Below, piece by piece: positions 50,684 to 58,477 of a stretch of 64,000 nt of DNA. The notes under the pieces were generated by a model. That model was given only the letters and a program-made list of their open reading frames with translations, made no database searches and was not told the DNA's origin. Every line of letters begins with the position of its first letter. Positions within the stretch are counted from its first letter, which is position 1. Made by a program: the position numbers and the translations under genes. Origin of the DNA: a virus; the IMG/VR virus record IMGVR_UViG_3300032294_003343, positions 105,184 through 169,183 of that record, one strand, 5' to 3'.

Positions 50684-51250
50684 TTAATCAAAAAGGAAAT
50701 CTTTTCCCAATATATTTTTCATTTGTTCAAGAGCTTTAGATAATCTTTTTGAAAATGCACCTTGGGTTATTCCAAGCTTTTCAGATGCTTCTTTCTGATC
50801 TAATTGCTCAAAGAAATAAACTTGAATCACTTCTTTGCTCTTATCATTTAATTTTTCAAATGCTTGATGGATACAAATTACATTGTCAATCTTGTTAAAT
50901 GGATCATCATATTGTTCAGTAAATTCAACCTCTTCAACTGATTCTTCTTTTGGAAAATACTTATCAGAAATATATCTAAATAAATTAATATCAATTCTTG
51001 TTGATAAAAAATAAGAAAAATAAGAAAGTTTAGGATCGTATTGGTCTATTAGCTTGATAAAAACAAATAGAGTGTCGCCCAAAATATCTTCTCTGTAAGG
51101 AGACAGTCTTGGTTCTTTATAGAGAATTCTTTTTACCGATGAAATAAATAAAGGTTTATAAAATTCATAAAGCTCATATAAAGCCGAATCATCACCAGCT
51201 TTGTATTTAAATAATAACTTATTGATTTCGTCGTAGTTCTGATCGGCCAT
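50684..51250 (-). CDS. ECF-type RNA polymerase sigma factor (188 aa)
   Basis: Small sigma-70 family protein. Region 2 lies in residues 25-90 (FISSVKRILYKEPRL, then FSYFLSTRI) and region 4 in 130-180, with a helix-turn-helix QKEASEKLGITQGAFSKRLSKAL. It lacks regions 1 and 3, typical of ECF sigma factors. It would redirect host RNA polymerase to phage promoters. TATAAT six bases before the ATG and no ribosome site suggest a leaderless mRNA. It is followed by a terminator, so it may be transcribed from that promoter alone or from the delta-clamp operon upstream (7-base gap). Confidence 0.8.
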   Translation of the reverse strand: MADQNYDEINKLLFKYKAGDDSALYELYEFYKPLFISSVKRILYKEPRLSPYREDILGDTLFVFIKLIDQYDPKLSYFSYFLSTRIDINLFRYISDKYFPKEESVEEVEFTEQYDDPFNKIDNVICIHQAFEKLNDKSKEVIQVYFFEQLDQKEASEKLGITQGAFSKRLSKALEQMKNILGKDFLFD

Positions 51251-51254
51251 ATAA

Positions 51255-51264
51255 AAATTATACA
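51255..51264 (-). promoter_or_regulatory. -10 box of leaderless-type promoter before ECF sigma gene
   Basis: TATAAT (51257-51262, minus strand), preceded by TG, six bases before the ATG at 51250; no ribosome-binding site. It overlaps the end of the upstream gene. Confidence 0.45.
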
Positions 51265-52259
51265 GATGCCAGTTTTGAAATTAATATAGGAACAGAATGA
51301 TTTACAGAACCATTAGTTCGTAGGTCAACTATTGAATCAACCACCATTGTAATCATTTTAGAAAACTGGGCTGGACTATATAAATTCTCTTTGCTCGATT
51401 GTATACGAATTCTTATTGGATTTTGAGCTTTGACAGTGAATGTAGGCTCTTTGTATTCTTCGTCTAAATATTTGCCTAAAATATCACGTAATTCGACAAT
51501 CTCTTGCACTTTGGTCAATGGAAGATTTGTCTTATTAGTTTCTGATATCACAAGCATAAAGTTTAATTGACTTAAGAGAACTAATAAAAAGCCTTGTTCA
51601 CCCATAGAATCGATAAGAAGATCTATCTTTGTTAGGCAGTAGTCCAAATCTTTATTCATCAGTTTGTCGATAAATTCGAATATGTCGCATTCTTCATTAA
51701 AAGAAGCATTTGTAATGTCACGCAGAAATATTTTATCTGTGTAGGAAATGATCTTTTCTAATTCTTTAAATAAAATATCAATGTCATAGCATAAGATTTC
51801 TTTCTTACTACCAGATTGCTTTGATTTAATGCGTAAAATAGGACATATTTCAACAAGATGATTTAGTGTCTCACCATTTATATTAGCATTATTCTTCATA
51901 ACAAAATTATTGATATGGCGCTTTAACGAATTAGAGTCTCCCGCAAGTGGATAACTACAATCAAAAACTAAGTTATTCTTTTTAGCTTTAGCAATAAGAG
52001 ATAATCTACCATCAAAGCTATCATCCTCATATAAAATGATGTGTTTGATTCCTAGCCTTTCACTCTTCTCTTGAATGAGCTTTATGTCTTCATTAGAAAT
52101 ATTTGTATGGATGTATATGTTGTTATTATCAAAGAATTTAGAATAACTATTGATAATTTTTTCAACATTGTTGTCGAAACAAAGAATAAGACCAGGGAAT
52201 TCTTCCTTGATCTTATTCAATGCTAAAGTGGTTGATCCGTAGTAAATTCTTGGAAACAT
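51258..52259 (-). CDS. DNA polymerase III delta subunit-like clamp loader (HolA-like, 333 aa)
   Basis: Resembles HolA: an N-terminal Rossmann-like part, a conserved central part with DDSFDGRLSLIAKAKKNNLVFDCSYPL and an LKRHINNFVMKNN helix, and a C-terminal helical collar with FEFIDKLMNKDLDYCLTKIDLLIDS, matching the delta subunit layout. The Walker motifs are absent, as in true delta. It follows the clamp gene directly (TAACATG junction) and, with the DnaX-like gene, gives this phage its own clamp-loader subunits. The assignment is by order and pattern, not by a hit. Confidence 0.6.
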   Translation of the reverse strand: MFPRIYYGSTTLALNKIKEEFPGLILCFDNNVEKIINSYSKFFDNNNIYIHTNISNEDIKLIQEKSERLGIKHIILYEDDSFDGRLSLIAKAKKNNLVFDCSYPLAGDSNSLKRHINNFVMKNNANINGETLNHLVEICPILRIKSKQSGSKKEILCYDIDILFKELEKIISYTDKIFLRDITNASFNEECDIFEFIDKLMNKDLDYCLTKIDLLIDSMGEQGFLLVLLSQLNFMLVISETNKTNLPLTKVQEIVELRDILGKYLDEEYKEPTFTVKAQNPIRIRIQSSKENLYSPAQFSKMITMVVDSIVDLRTNGSVNHSVPILISKLASV

Positions 52260-52260
52260 G

Positions 52261-53358
52261 TTAATCCATTGGGAACAGTAAATGCTTAAAGTTTTCTGCT
52301 TCTAACATCAATAAAATAAAATCATTGTGCTTGATAAAATTAAGCTTAATTTTTCTACCATCTAGCAAATCTAAAACTCTTATCAAGTGAGCTGATACAT
52401 ATGACACGGAAAATATATCATAATTATCAACATCAATTGTATCTACCACTGCATTTTTTTCGTTGCTATTGCCAGAAATGACAAGTTTATTTATTTCTAA
52501 ATTCAAACTTATCATGTGAGAATTTGCAATGTTGGAGACAAACTTAACAGACTTGACTAGCGCATCTTTTTCTAATTCAAGAGATAAGAAAAATTCATCA
52601 CTAAAGAATTGATTAAAATTGGAGAATATTTTTTCAAAAGTATTCTTCTCAAGATTACAAAATAATTCTCCACCATCCCAAGTCAGAAAAAGCTTACTGT
52701 TATGAAGAGAAAAGACAACTCCTGATACTTTTTCAACATAATACAAAACGATATCAGAAATGTTTTTTGAAATTAGATATGATGGTTGTAATTCATATTT
52801 CTTACCAAATACACTAATTCTATGTTTGTCTGATGATTGAGTGTTGATTTTGCCATCTTCAATAAACCAGAGAATAGAAGTGTAAGGATGCTCATCAAAA
52901 TCAGGCGCACAAGAAAATGAAGTCATCTTAATGCTGTGAACAAAATCATCAACAGTTATATCTAATGGCTCTAAATTGCTAGAAAAATCCACTGTAAAGT
53001 TATCGACAGGAGCAGAAGCCAAAGACACTCTGGTTTTCTTATTGCCAAAGATAAGCATGTTTTCTTCAACATTATAAATAAATTGAATCTCTTCGGTTGG
53101 GAAATTGTTGACTGCATTGTAGAAAGAAGAGATGTCCAAACCAAAAGTGCCATCTTCTGTGGGTTCGACATTCTTAAGTAAAAATTTAGAGCAGCAAAAA
53201 TTGTTCTCTGATTGCACATAAAGTTTGCCATCAGAAGAATGAAAAATAAGACTACTCGATGATGTTTTATTTTCACGCATCGACAGTTTAGATTTCTCAA
53301 TTTTATTAAGTAAGGCAAAACATACAAGATGCTCTGCCTTATTCAACTTAAATTTCAA
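52261..53358 (-). CDS. dnaN: DNA polymerase III beta sliding clamp (DnaN-like, 365 aa)
   Basis: The start is a TTG at 53358, which overlaps the PurA stop as TTGA and gives a protein beginning MKFKLNKAEHL, matching bacterial DnaN starts; AAGGG precedes it. The three-domain clamp pattern is visible, including TSILWFIEDGKINTQSSDKHRIS in domain 2 (compare the DnaN GVLLE...DGHRL block) and a C-terminal HLLFPMD like the clamp's LLPMR end. The protein rings DNA and tethers the polymerase; its length fits the family. Coupled to the upstream PurA homologue and the downstream delta gene. Confidence 0.8.
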   Translation of the reverse strand: MKFKLNKAEHLVCFALLNKIEKSKLSMRENKTSSSSLIFHSSDGKLYVQSENNFCCSKFLLKNVEPTEDGTFGLDISSFYNAVNNFPTEEIQFIYNVEENMLIFGNKKTRVSLASAPVDNFTVDFSSNLEPLDITVDDFVHSIKMTSFSCAPDFDEHPYTSILWFIEDGKINTQSSDKHRISVFGKKYELQPSYLISKNISDIVLYYVEKVSGVVFSLHNSKLFLTWDGGELFCNLEKNTFEKIFSNFNQFFSDEFFLSLELEKDALVKSVKFVSNIANSHMISLNLEINKLVISGNSNEKNAVVDTIDVDNYDIFSVSYVSAHLIRVLDLLDGRKIKLNFIKHNDFILLMLEAENFKHLLFPMD

Positions 53359-54350
53359 TGTAGTTGCCCTTGGAATTGGATATATACACCAGGAAGTACC
53401 ATTCCAACTTCTTTCCAAATATTAGAAACAAATGTATCTTCATTTGCACAAGAAATCAACATATTGTTTTCATAATAATTCCAAGCACTGTCAACTTGTC
53501 GAAGAACATCCATTTTGTTGACAATAAGCTTTGTGACACCATTCATTTGACAAGCAGTTATAACTTCTTGGATGTTTAGCCAGTCGATTTGTCTTGGTCG
53601 TCCGGTCGTGGCTCCATACTCTTGACCAATTTCTCTGAGTTGTTCAAATCGCTCGTCATCTTTTTGGTATCCTTTAGCTCCAACATAGGTAGAATAACAC
53701 TTGATGACCCCGACAACATCCCGTACTTGCATAAAATTGAAACCATTATTTAATAATGCTCCTACTCCAGTGTTTGAAGAAGTGACATAAGGATAATCAC
53801 CAAAGTCAACATCAAGCCAATATCCTTGAGCACCTTCAGCTAAAAACTTCTTCGGTTCTGAATGAATTAAATCGTGCATATTGACAAGAAAAGGTGCTAA
53901 TTCAGGTACATCTTTAGCACGAAGCCCTGTGCGACCAACTTTGTCTTTATAACAAGGGCCATTCCCAGTGCGAGTTGTTCCAATAGTTGTATCTTTGGAA
54001 TCTTCTTCGATATGTTCTAGGGTAATAATATGGGCGTTTTCTGCAATCTTTAAAAGCGATGTGTCAAATCCAAATCCTTCAAGATACTCAAGTTCGTCAA
54101 ATAATTTTTGCGTATTGATAACACAACCATTACCGATGACACTAGGAACACCATGCAGAATGCCGCAAGGAACAAGGTGTGTAACAATTTTCTCTCCATT
54201 GAGGTAAATTGTATGACCAGCATTGCCTCCACCATTGAAGCGGACAACATAATCATAATTACCAGTACTTACTAGTTGATTGGCAATTTTACCTTTGCCT
54301 TCATCTCCATACTGCATACCAATAACTACATCTACAATCGAAGTTTCCAT
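53355..54350 (-). CDS. purA: Short adenylosuccinate synthetase-like protein (PurA/PurZ family, 331 aa)
   Basis: PurA fold with conserved motifs: GMQYGDEGKGK at the N-terminus (Asp16 in the catalytic position), NAGHT (His46), TTRTGNGPCYKDKVGRTGLR, EGAQGYWLDVDFG and NKMDVL. It condenses IMP (or dGMP in PurZ) with aspartate using GTP/ATP. At 331 residues it is about 100 shorter than bacterial PurA, like archaeal PurA and phage PurZ. The retained P-loop Asp argues for canonical PurA-type chemistry, since PurZ is reported to carry Ser there. A -10 TAATAT and TTGATT -35 precede it; it heads the PurA-clamp-delta operon. Confidence 0.8.
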   Translation of the reverse strand: METSIVDVVIGMQYGDEGKGKIANQLVSTGNYDYVVRFNGGGNAGHTIYLNGEKIVTHLVPCGILHGVPSVIGNGCVINTQKLFDELEYLEGFGFDTSLLKIAENAHIITLEHIEEDSKDTTIGTTRTGNGPCYKDKVGRTGLRAKDVPELAPFLVNMHDLIHSEPKKFLAEGAQGYWLDVDFGDYPYVTSSNTGVGALLNNGFNFMQVRDVVGVIKCYSTYVGAKGYQKDDERFEQLREIGQEYGATTGRPRQIDWLNIQEVITACQMNGVTKLIVNKMDVLRQVDSAWNYYENNMLISCANEDTFVSNIWKEVGMVLPGVYIQFQGQLH

Positions 54351-54356
54351 AAAAGA

Positions 54357-54385
54357 ATATTACCAAGCTACCCATTCAAAATCAA
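54357..54385 (-). promoter_or_regulatory. Leaderless-type promoter before purA-clamp operon
   Basis: On the minus strand TTGATT (54380-54385), a 17-base spacer and TAATAT (54357-54362) end six bases before ATG 54350. No ribosome-binding site is present; the predicted transcript starts at the ATG. Confidence 0.55.
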
Positions 54386-54404
54386 GGGCTTATGGGGATA
54401 AATG

Positions 54405-54410
54405 TAAAAT
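54405..54410 (+). promoter_or_regulatory. Possible -10 box before MWY HEXXH gene
   Basis: TAAAAT preceded by TG, nine bases before ATG 54420, in the 69-base gap shared with the divergent purA promoter. No -35 or ribosome-binding site seen. Confidence 0.3.
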
Positions 54411-54419
54411 AAAGTAAAT

Positions 54420-57134
54420 ATGTGGTACTCAAGAATTATCGAATCAGCAACTGCCTGGGATGTCCTTTCAACTAAAGAAGTTGTTTGGAGTGGCTCTTTT
54501 TCTAGAACATTTAAAGATTTTTCATTTTATAGCTCAACTAATATGCCTACTATGACTGCTATGCTTAAATTCTTAGCTGAAATAGAAAAAGGTAAAAATA
54601 ACGATTCTATACTTGATAAATATTTTGAAAAAGCTAAAGATGATCGAGTTGCAATGGCTGACATAATGAGTTTTGCTAGTGGATTATCAAAATTTATCGA
54701 TACTGAAATGAAAAAGCAAGGTAGTTCTGCCAATACAGATATGATGAAAGTTCTTGATTTTTTGGGGAAATTAAATAGTTTCGCAAAATCTCAAGGTCAA
54801 AAAGGCAACAAATTAGGAGACGAAATTCCTGATGCTGAAAAAGCAAAAGCATATGTCAATTCTACTTTAGGTATAGGATTTACAACACTCAATTTATTAG
54901 TTAGAAAAGGTACCGAAATAAGTGATTCTCTAGCCCTTTTTATGATGCGTGGTGATGACAAAGCATTATTGGGAATACCTGATTCTGAACAAAGAAATTT
55001 ATTGATAGAACAATTGAAACAACAGAAGCCTGAATTGGAAAAGTTTGAAAGCTACGAAGCTGTTATAGAAACAATTTGGAGTGGTGAAATAAAGAATTAT
55101 CTGCCCCTATTGAAAAGTTTTCTTTTTTCAGGAATTGATCCACCTCAGATTTTACATATGATCATTCAAATATTGAATCAATCTGATATAGAACAAAAAG
55201 ATGTTGTTAATATGGTTATGGGATTACCTACAGAGTCTTTAGTTGACACACTTACTAACTTAGAACAATATTCCCAGTATGATGAATTCACATCTCCTTT
55301 AGCTCAAAGATTATATAACGTAATTGGTGAATATGAACTTAACTCAAATCCTGTACTTATTGGAAAACTTAAAAGATGCAAAACATTTACTAACTATGTA
55401 CATTCATTAGGTGATAATTGTCAACCTATGTATATCATAAAAGGAATTGCAAAGCCTGAAGTGATCATTAGGTATTTGGAAAAAAACCCTGAAGATTTTG
55501 AAAAATTTGATGTCAATCTTTTAAGTAGTTTGGGCGATGAGATTAAAAAGCAAATTATTGCTCGTGGAACTGCAGCAAAAGCAAGAATACAGTCTGATGG
55601 TTTAGCTTTGTTGGAAAAAGCTGCACAACAAAATATAATTAAAATTTCAAAAGCATCAGAAACTTCTTTCAATTATGCATATGGAAAAGGTCCTAAAAAT
55701 CAACCAACTCAAGAAGGTATGTCTGATAGTGAATTGAGACAAAAAGGCAAATCAGACGAAATTTTTGGAAAGATTTATCAATCTTATGAAGATCGTATGA
55801 AGCAAGAGGCTCCTTTTGCTGGTGTCAGTGAAGAAGACATTGAAACATATGCCGATCAGATGGTCATCATAGAATTTAGCACTTATAGCTTGCAAAGTTT
55901 TTTAAGAGAAAACAATGCGCCAAAGATGAAAATTGGTCCTGTAGATATGCTTGATGAAAAATGGGGCGGATTGTTTGTACCAAGATTTCCAACAAAAGAT
56001 AGAGGTCCAATACCAGCTATATTGATCAAAACAGATATATGGAATCAACTTGCTTATCATCAAGCATTAGCAGAAAATATTGGCATGAATGCTGAACATT
56101 ATGTTGAAGCAACTAGAAGACACGAAGTTGCTCACGCATTGCAATATCTACAATCTGGTGATTTGACAATGCAAGATTCAATTGCATTAAATCCTGAATT
56201 GACACCAGAGGAAGCATACATTTCAAATCCATCAGAGCTATATGCAAGAATTCACGGAGACATTCCTTATCTTTCTAAAATATTTGATGCACATATTGGC
56301 AACTTAATGTCTGACAGAAAAATCTATGAAGCTGCGAAAGAACAATGGATTTTAGATATTCAAGATGAAATGGTTCACTTAATGTCAGGTGGAACTAATG
56401 CTACAAGATTGCTTGCAGATATGGAAGCTGGAAGATTTGGAACTTTCACTACTGATTCTGGTCAAACTATAAAATTACCAGACCCACTTGAAGCAATTAA
56501 TAAAAAATTACAGCGCCAAAGAAACAAACTTGAGATGATTTTCCACGAAACATTTCAAATTCAAGGCAGAAGAGATTTTAGAAGAGGCTTGATTAGTAAG
56601 AAAAATCAATTAGCTCAACAAATACAATCTACCCCTATTTATTCCCCAGAAAGAACACATCTTGAACAAGAACTAAAAGATGTAGAAACCCAATTGGTAG
56701 AATCTGGAAAAATGTTAATCTTTGATGTCAAAGATGTATCTGAAGCTGTAGTTGAAGGATATATGTCTGACTATTATTCAAAGGTTGCAGAAGCTGTAGC
56801 TAATGGATTACTTACTACAGACATTGTGAATCCAGAGGGTGCAGATAGAAGATTGGAAAATGAGCAATTGAGAGAAGAAGCTAAAAAGCAAGAACCTCCA
56901 ACAGCCCAAGATATTAGACAGCATTCAAGATTCCAAATTCAACAAACAGAACCAATCCCAAGTGGTAGAAAAATTGATGTTATTATTCCTAGATATAAAG
57001 GACCAGGAAGACCATCAGGTAATTTCCCAGGATTTGATGATGCTGAACAAGACGAACAACAAGTTGATCTGTCAATAGAGCAGAATGAAAATAAGACAGC
57101 TAAAGTTTATAATTTCAGAAAAAGTTTAGGTTAA
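54420..57134 (+). CDS. Large HEXXH metallopeptidase-like protein with MWY N-terminus (904 aa)
   Basis: Unrecognised large soluble protein starting MWYSRI. It carries a zinc metallopeptidase signature R-H-E-V-A-H at residues 568-572, with a possible third ligand Glu606 in NPSELYAR about 38 residues later (gluzincin-like spacing). The rest is helical, Lys/Glu/Gln-rich, with a disordered Pro/Gln-rich C-terminus. No signal peptide. It might be an internal virion protease or host-acting enzyme injected with DNA. It shares the MWY start with other structural genes. It overlaps the convergent gene at 57126 by nine bases, with no terminator. Confidence 0.55.
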   Translation: MWYSRIIESATAWDVLSTKEVVWSGSFSRTFKDFSFYSSTNMPTMTAMLKFLAEIEKGKNNDSILDKYFEKAKDDRVAMADIMSFASGLSKFIDTEMKKQGSSANTDMMKVLDFLGKLNSFAKSQGQKGNKLGDEIPDAEKAKAYVNSTLGIGFTTLNLLVRKGTEISDSLALFMMRGDDKALLGIPDSEQRNLLIEQLKQQKPELEKFESYEAVIETIWSGEIKNYLPLLKSFLFSGIDPPQILHMIIQILNQSDIEQKDVVNMVMGLPTESLVDTLTNLEQYSQYDEFTSPLAQRLYNVIGEYELNSNPVLIGKLKRCKTFTNYVHSLGDNCQPMYIIKGIAKPEVIIRYLEKNPEDFEKFDVNLLSSLGDEIKKQIIARGTAAKARIQSDGLALLEKAAQQNIIKISKASETSFNYAYGKGPKNQPTQEGMSDSELRQKGKSDEIFGKIYQSYEDRMKQEAPFAGVSEEDIETYADQMVIIEFSTYSLQSFLRENNAPKMKIGPVDMLDEKWGGLFVPRFPTKDRGPIPAILIKTDIWNQLAYHQALAENIGMNAEHYVEATRRHEVAHALQYLQSGDLTMQDSIALNPELTPEEAYISNPSELYARIHGDIPYLSKIFDAHIGNLMSDRKIYEAAKEQWILDIQDEMVHLMSGGTNATRLLADMEAGRFGTFTTDSGQTIKLPDPLEAINKKLQRQRNKLEMIFHETFQIQGRRDFRRGLISKKNQLAQQIQSTPIYSPERTHLEQELKDVETQLVESGKMLIFDVKDVSEAVVEGYMSDYYSKVAEAVANGLLTTDIVNPEGADRRLENEQLREEAKKQEPPTAQDIRQHSRFQIQQTEPIPSGRKIDVIIPRYKGPGRPSGNFPGFDDAEQDEQQVDLSIEQNENKTAKVYNFRKSLG

Positions 57135-57752
57135 ATCTATATCTTTTTCTTCATCAAAAAATTCCCTGTCATCCACACCATTCATTTGAAAATCAATGTG
57201 GGCATCAGGGAATTTTTGTCTTAATCTACTTATTGCTTCGTCTTTGCTGTAATCTTCTAATGGTAAATTAGTGGTGAAAACAACCTCGTGGTGAATTTCT
57301 TCTGCATCTTCTTCATCACTATACAATTCTTCTAAGCCAGGAATAGACAATTGATCTGTAATTAGTTTACCCTCTTTATCAGACCCTGCTGATAATGCCT
57401 TAAATGACAAAGGATCCATAAAGAAAAATTTCCAAACACCATTTTCAGGAAATAATAAAATTTGCGGATAAAGCTCGAAATGTTTTCTTGTACCTTTATG
57501 TTTGTCAGCAATTTGTTCGACAGGATCCTTAGATGGATCAAAAATAAATTTATCATCACCTAAAACTTCAATAGGATCTCTACCTTCTTTTCTTGCTCTA
57601 ATTAATGCAAAATCAGAAAATGTTTCAGGATTCTTATATACTTGATCGAAATCTAAATCAGAAGCGTCAATTGCTACTTTGGTAAATTTATCAGCAAGCT
57701 TATAGCAGCCTAAATTATCCAAAATAGATGCTGTGCGAAGAAAGTTAAACAT
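57126..57752 (-). CDS. Hypothetical protein with LDxxGxYxxAD motif (208 aa)
   Basis: Not recognised. Begins MFNFLRTASILDNLGCYKLADKFTKVA, carrying the LDxxGxYxxAD pattern shared with the head-module protein at 45449. Acidic C-terminal half (EEDAEE, DEEKDIDL) without a membrane segment. It follows the sigma-H-like gene in the replication operon and is convergent with the HEXXH gene. Its function is unknown; the motif links it to virion-type proteins. Confidence 0.45.
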   Translation of the reverse strand: MFNFLRTASILDNLGCYKLADKFTKVAIDASDLDFDQVYKNPETFSDFALIRARKEGRDPIEVLGDDKFIFDPSKDPVEQIADKHKGTRKHFELYPQILLFPENGVWKFFFMDPLSFKALSAGSDKEGKLITDQLSIPGLEELYSDEEDAEEIHHEVVFTTNLPLEDYSKDEAISRLRQKFPDAHIDFQMNGVDDREFFDEEKDIDLT

Positions 57753-57754
57753 AC

Positions 57755-58438
57755 TTACTTCTTTGGCATTTTGTGAGAGGCATCCTTTTTCTCATCATCT
57801 TTGAATTGAACATAAACTTCAGATGCTTTTTTTCTGATGCGAGTGAGTGCATTGTCAACACACTTGGCTGGAACATTCAAAGTATAGGAAATTTCTTTAT
57901 ATGATGAATTGTGTCCGTATTCTACAAATATGTCTGCTTCTAATGGGGTGAGTTTATCCATCAACATTTCAGAGTTTAATTCTAATTCTTCTCTGACAAT
58001 AAGATCTTCTACTAAATTTACTTCTGGAGATTCATCATAAGGATTTTTCTTATCAGGAATATAATCTCCTAAAGAATGAAAATTGCCATCATCATTTAAA
58101 ATAAAAGGAGCATCTAACGAAATAGAATCGTTCAACGCTGAATTCTTCATTCTTTTCGCAGATGCTATAGCTGTGGCAAGATGTCTTTTACAAACTAAAT
58201 TTACGCAAAAGTTCTTGAATGTTGTGTCTTTGGTGCAATCGTAGGAATTTACTGCTTTAAATACACCTAATCTCAATTCTTGCATTACATCTTCTCTGTC
58301 TCCACCGACAATGAAAAAGTGAGGTGCAATTTTCTTGAGATCTGGTTCTACCATCTTAAGCAGCTTTTTAAAGGCTGCTTCATTACCTGCTTTTGCTCTA
58401 TTAACTATTCTTACTATTCTGAAATCTTCGGTTGCCAT
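57755..58438 (-). CDS. Sigma-70 family factor, SigH/Spo0H-like (227 aa)
   Basis: ATG 58438 is chosen because GGGAG precedes it; a GTG at 58456 is also in frame. Region 2 carries GGDREDVMQELRLGVFKAVNSYD, followed by a CKRHLATAIASAKRMKNSALN segment and SLDAPFILNDDG, a close match to the Spo0H/SigH linker (TAIKTATRQKH...SLDKP). Region 4 (ISYTLNVPAKCVDNALTRIRKKA) is a helix-turn-helix. It would direct RNA polymerase to later phage promoters. It lies directly after the clamp-loader gene dnaX in the same operon. Confidence 0.85.
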   Translation of the reverse strand: MATEDFRIVRIVNRAKAGNEAAFKKLLKMVEPDLKKIAPHFFIVGGDREDVMQELRLGVFKAVNSYDCTKDTTFKNFCVNLVCKRHLATAIASAKRMKNSALNDSISLDAPFILNDDGNFHSLGDYIPDKKNPYDESPEVNLVEDLIVREELELNSEMLMDKLTPLEADIFVEYGHNSSYKEISYTLNVPAKCVDNALTRIRKKASEVYVQFKDDEKKDASHKMPKK

Positions 58439-58477
58439 CAAAACTCCCGAAGGCACAAATCATCACAAAACTTCTTT

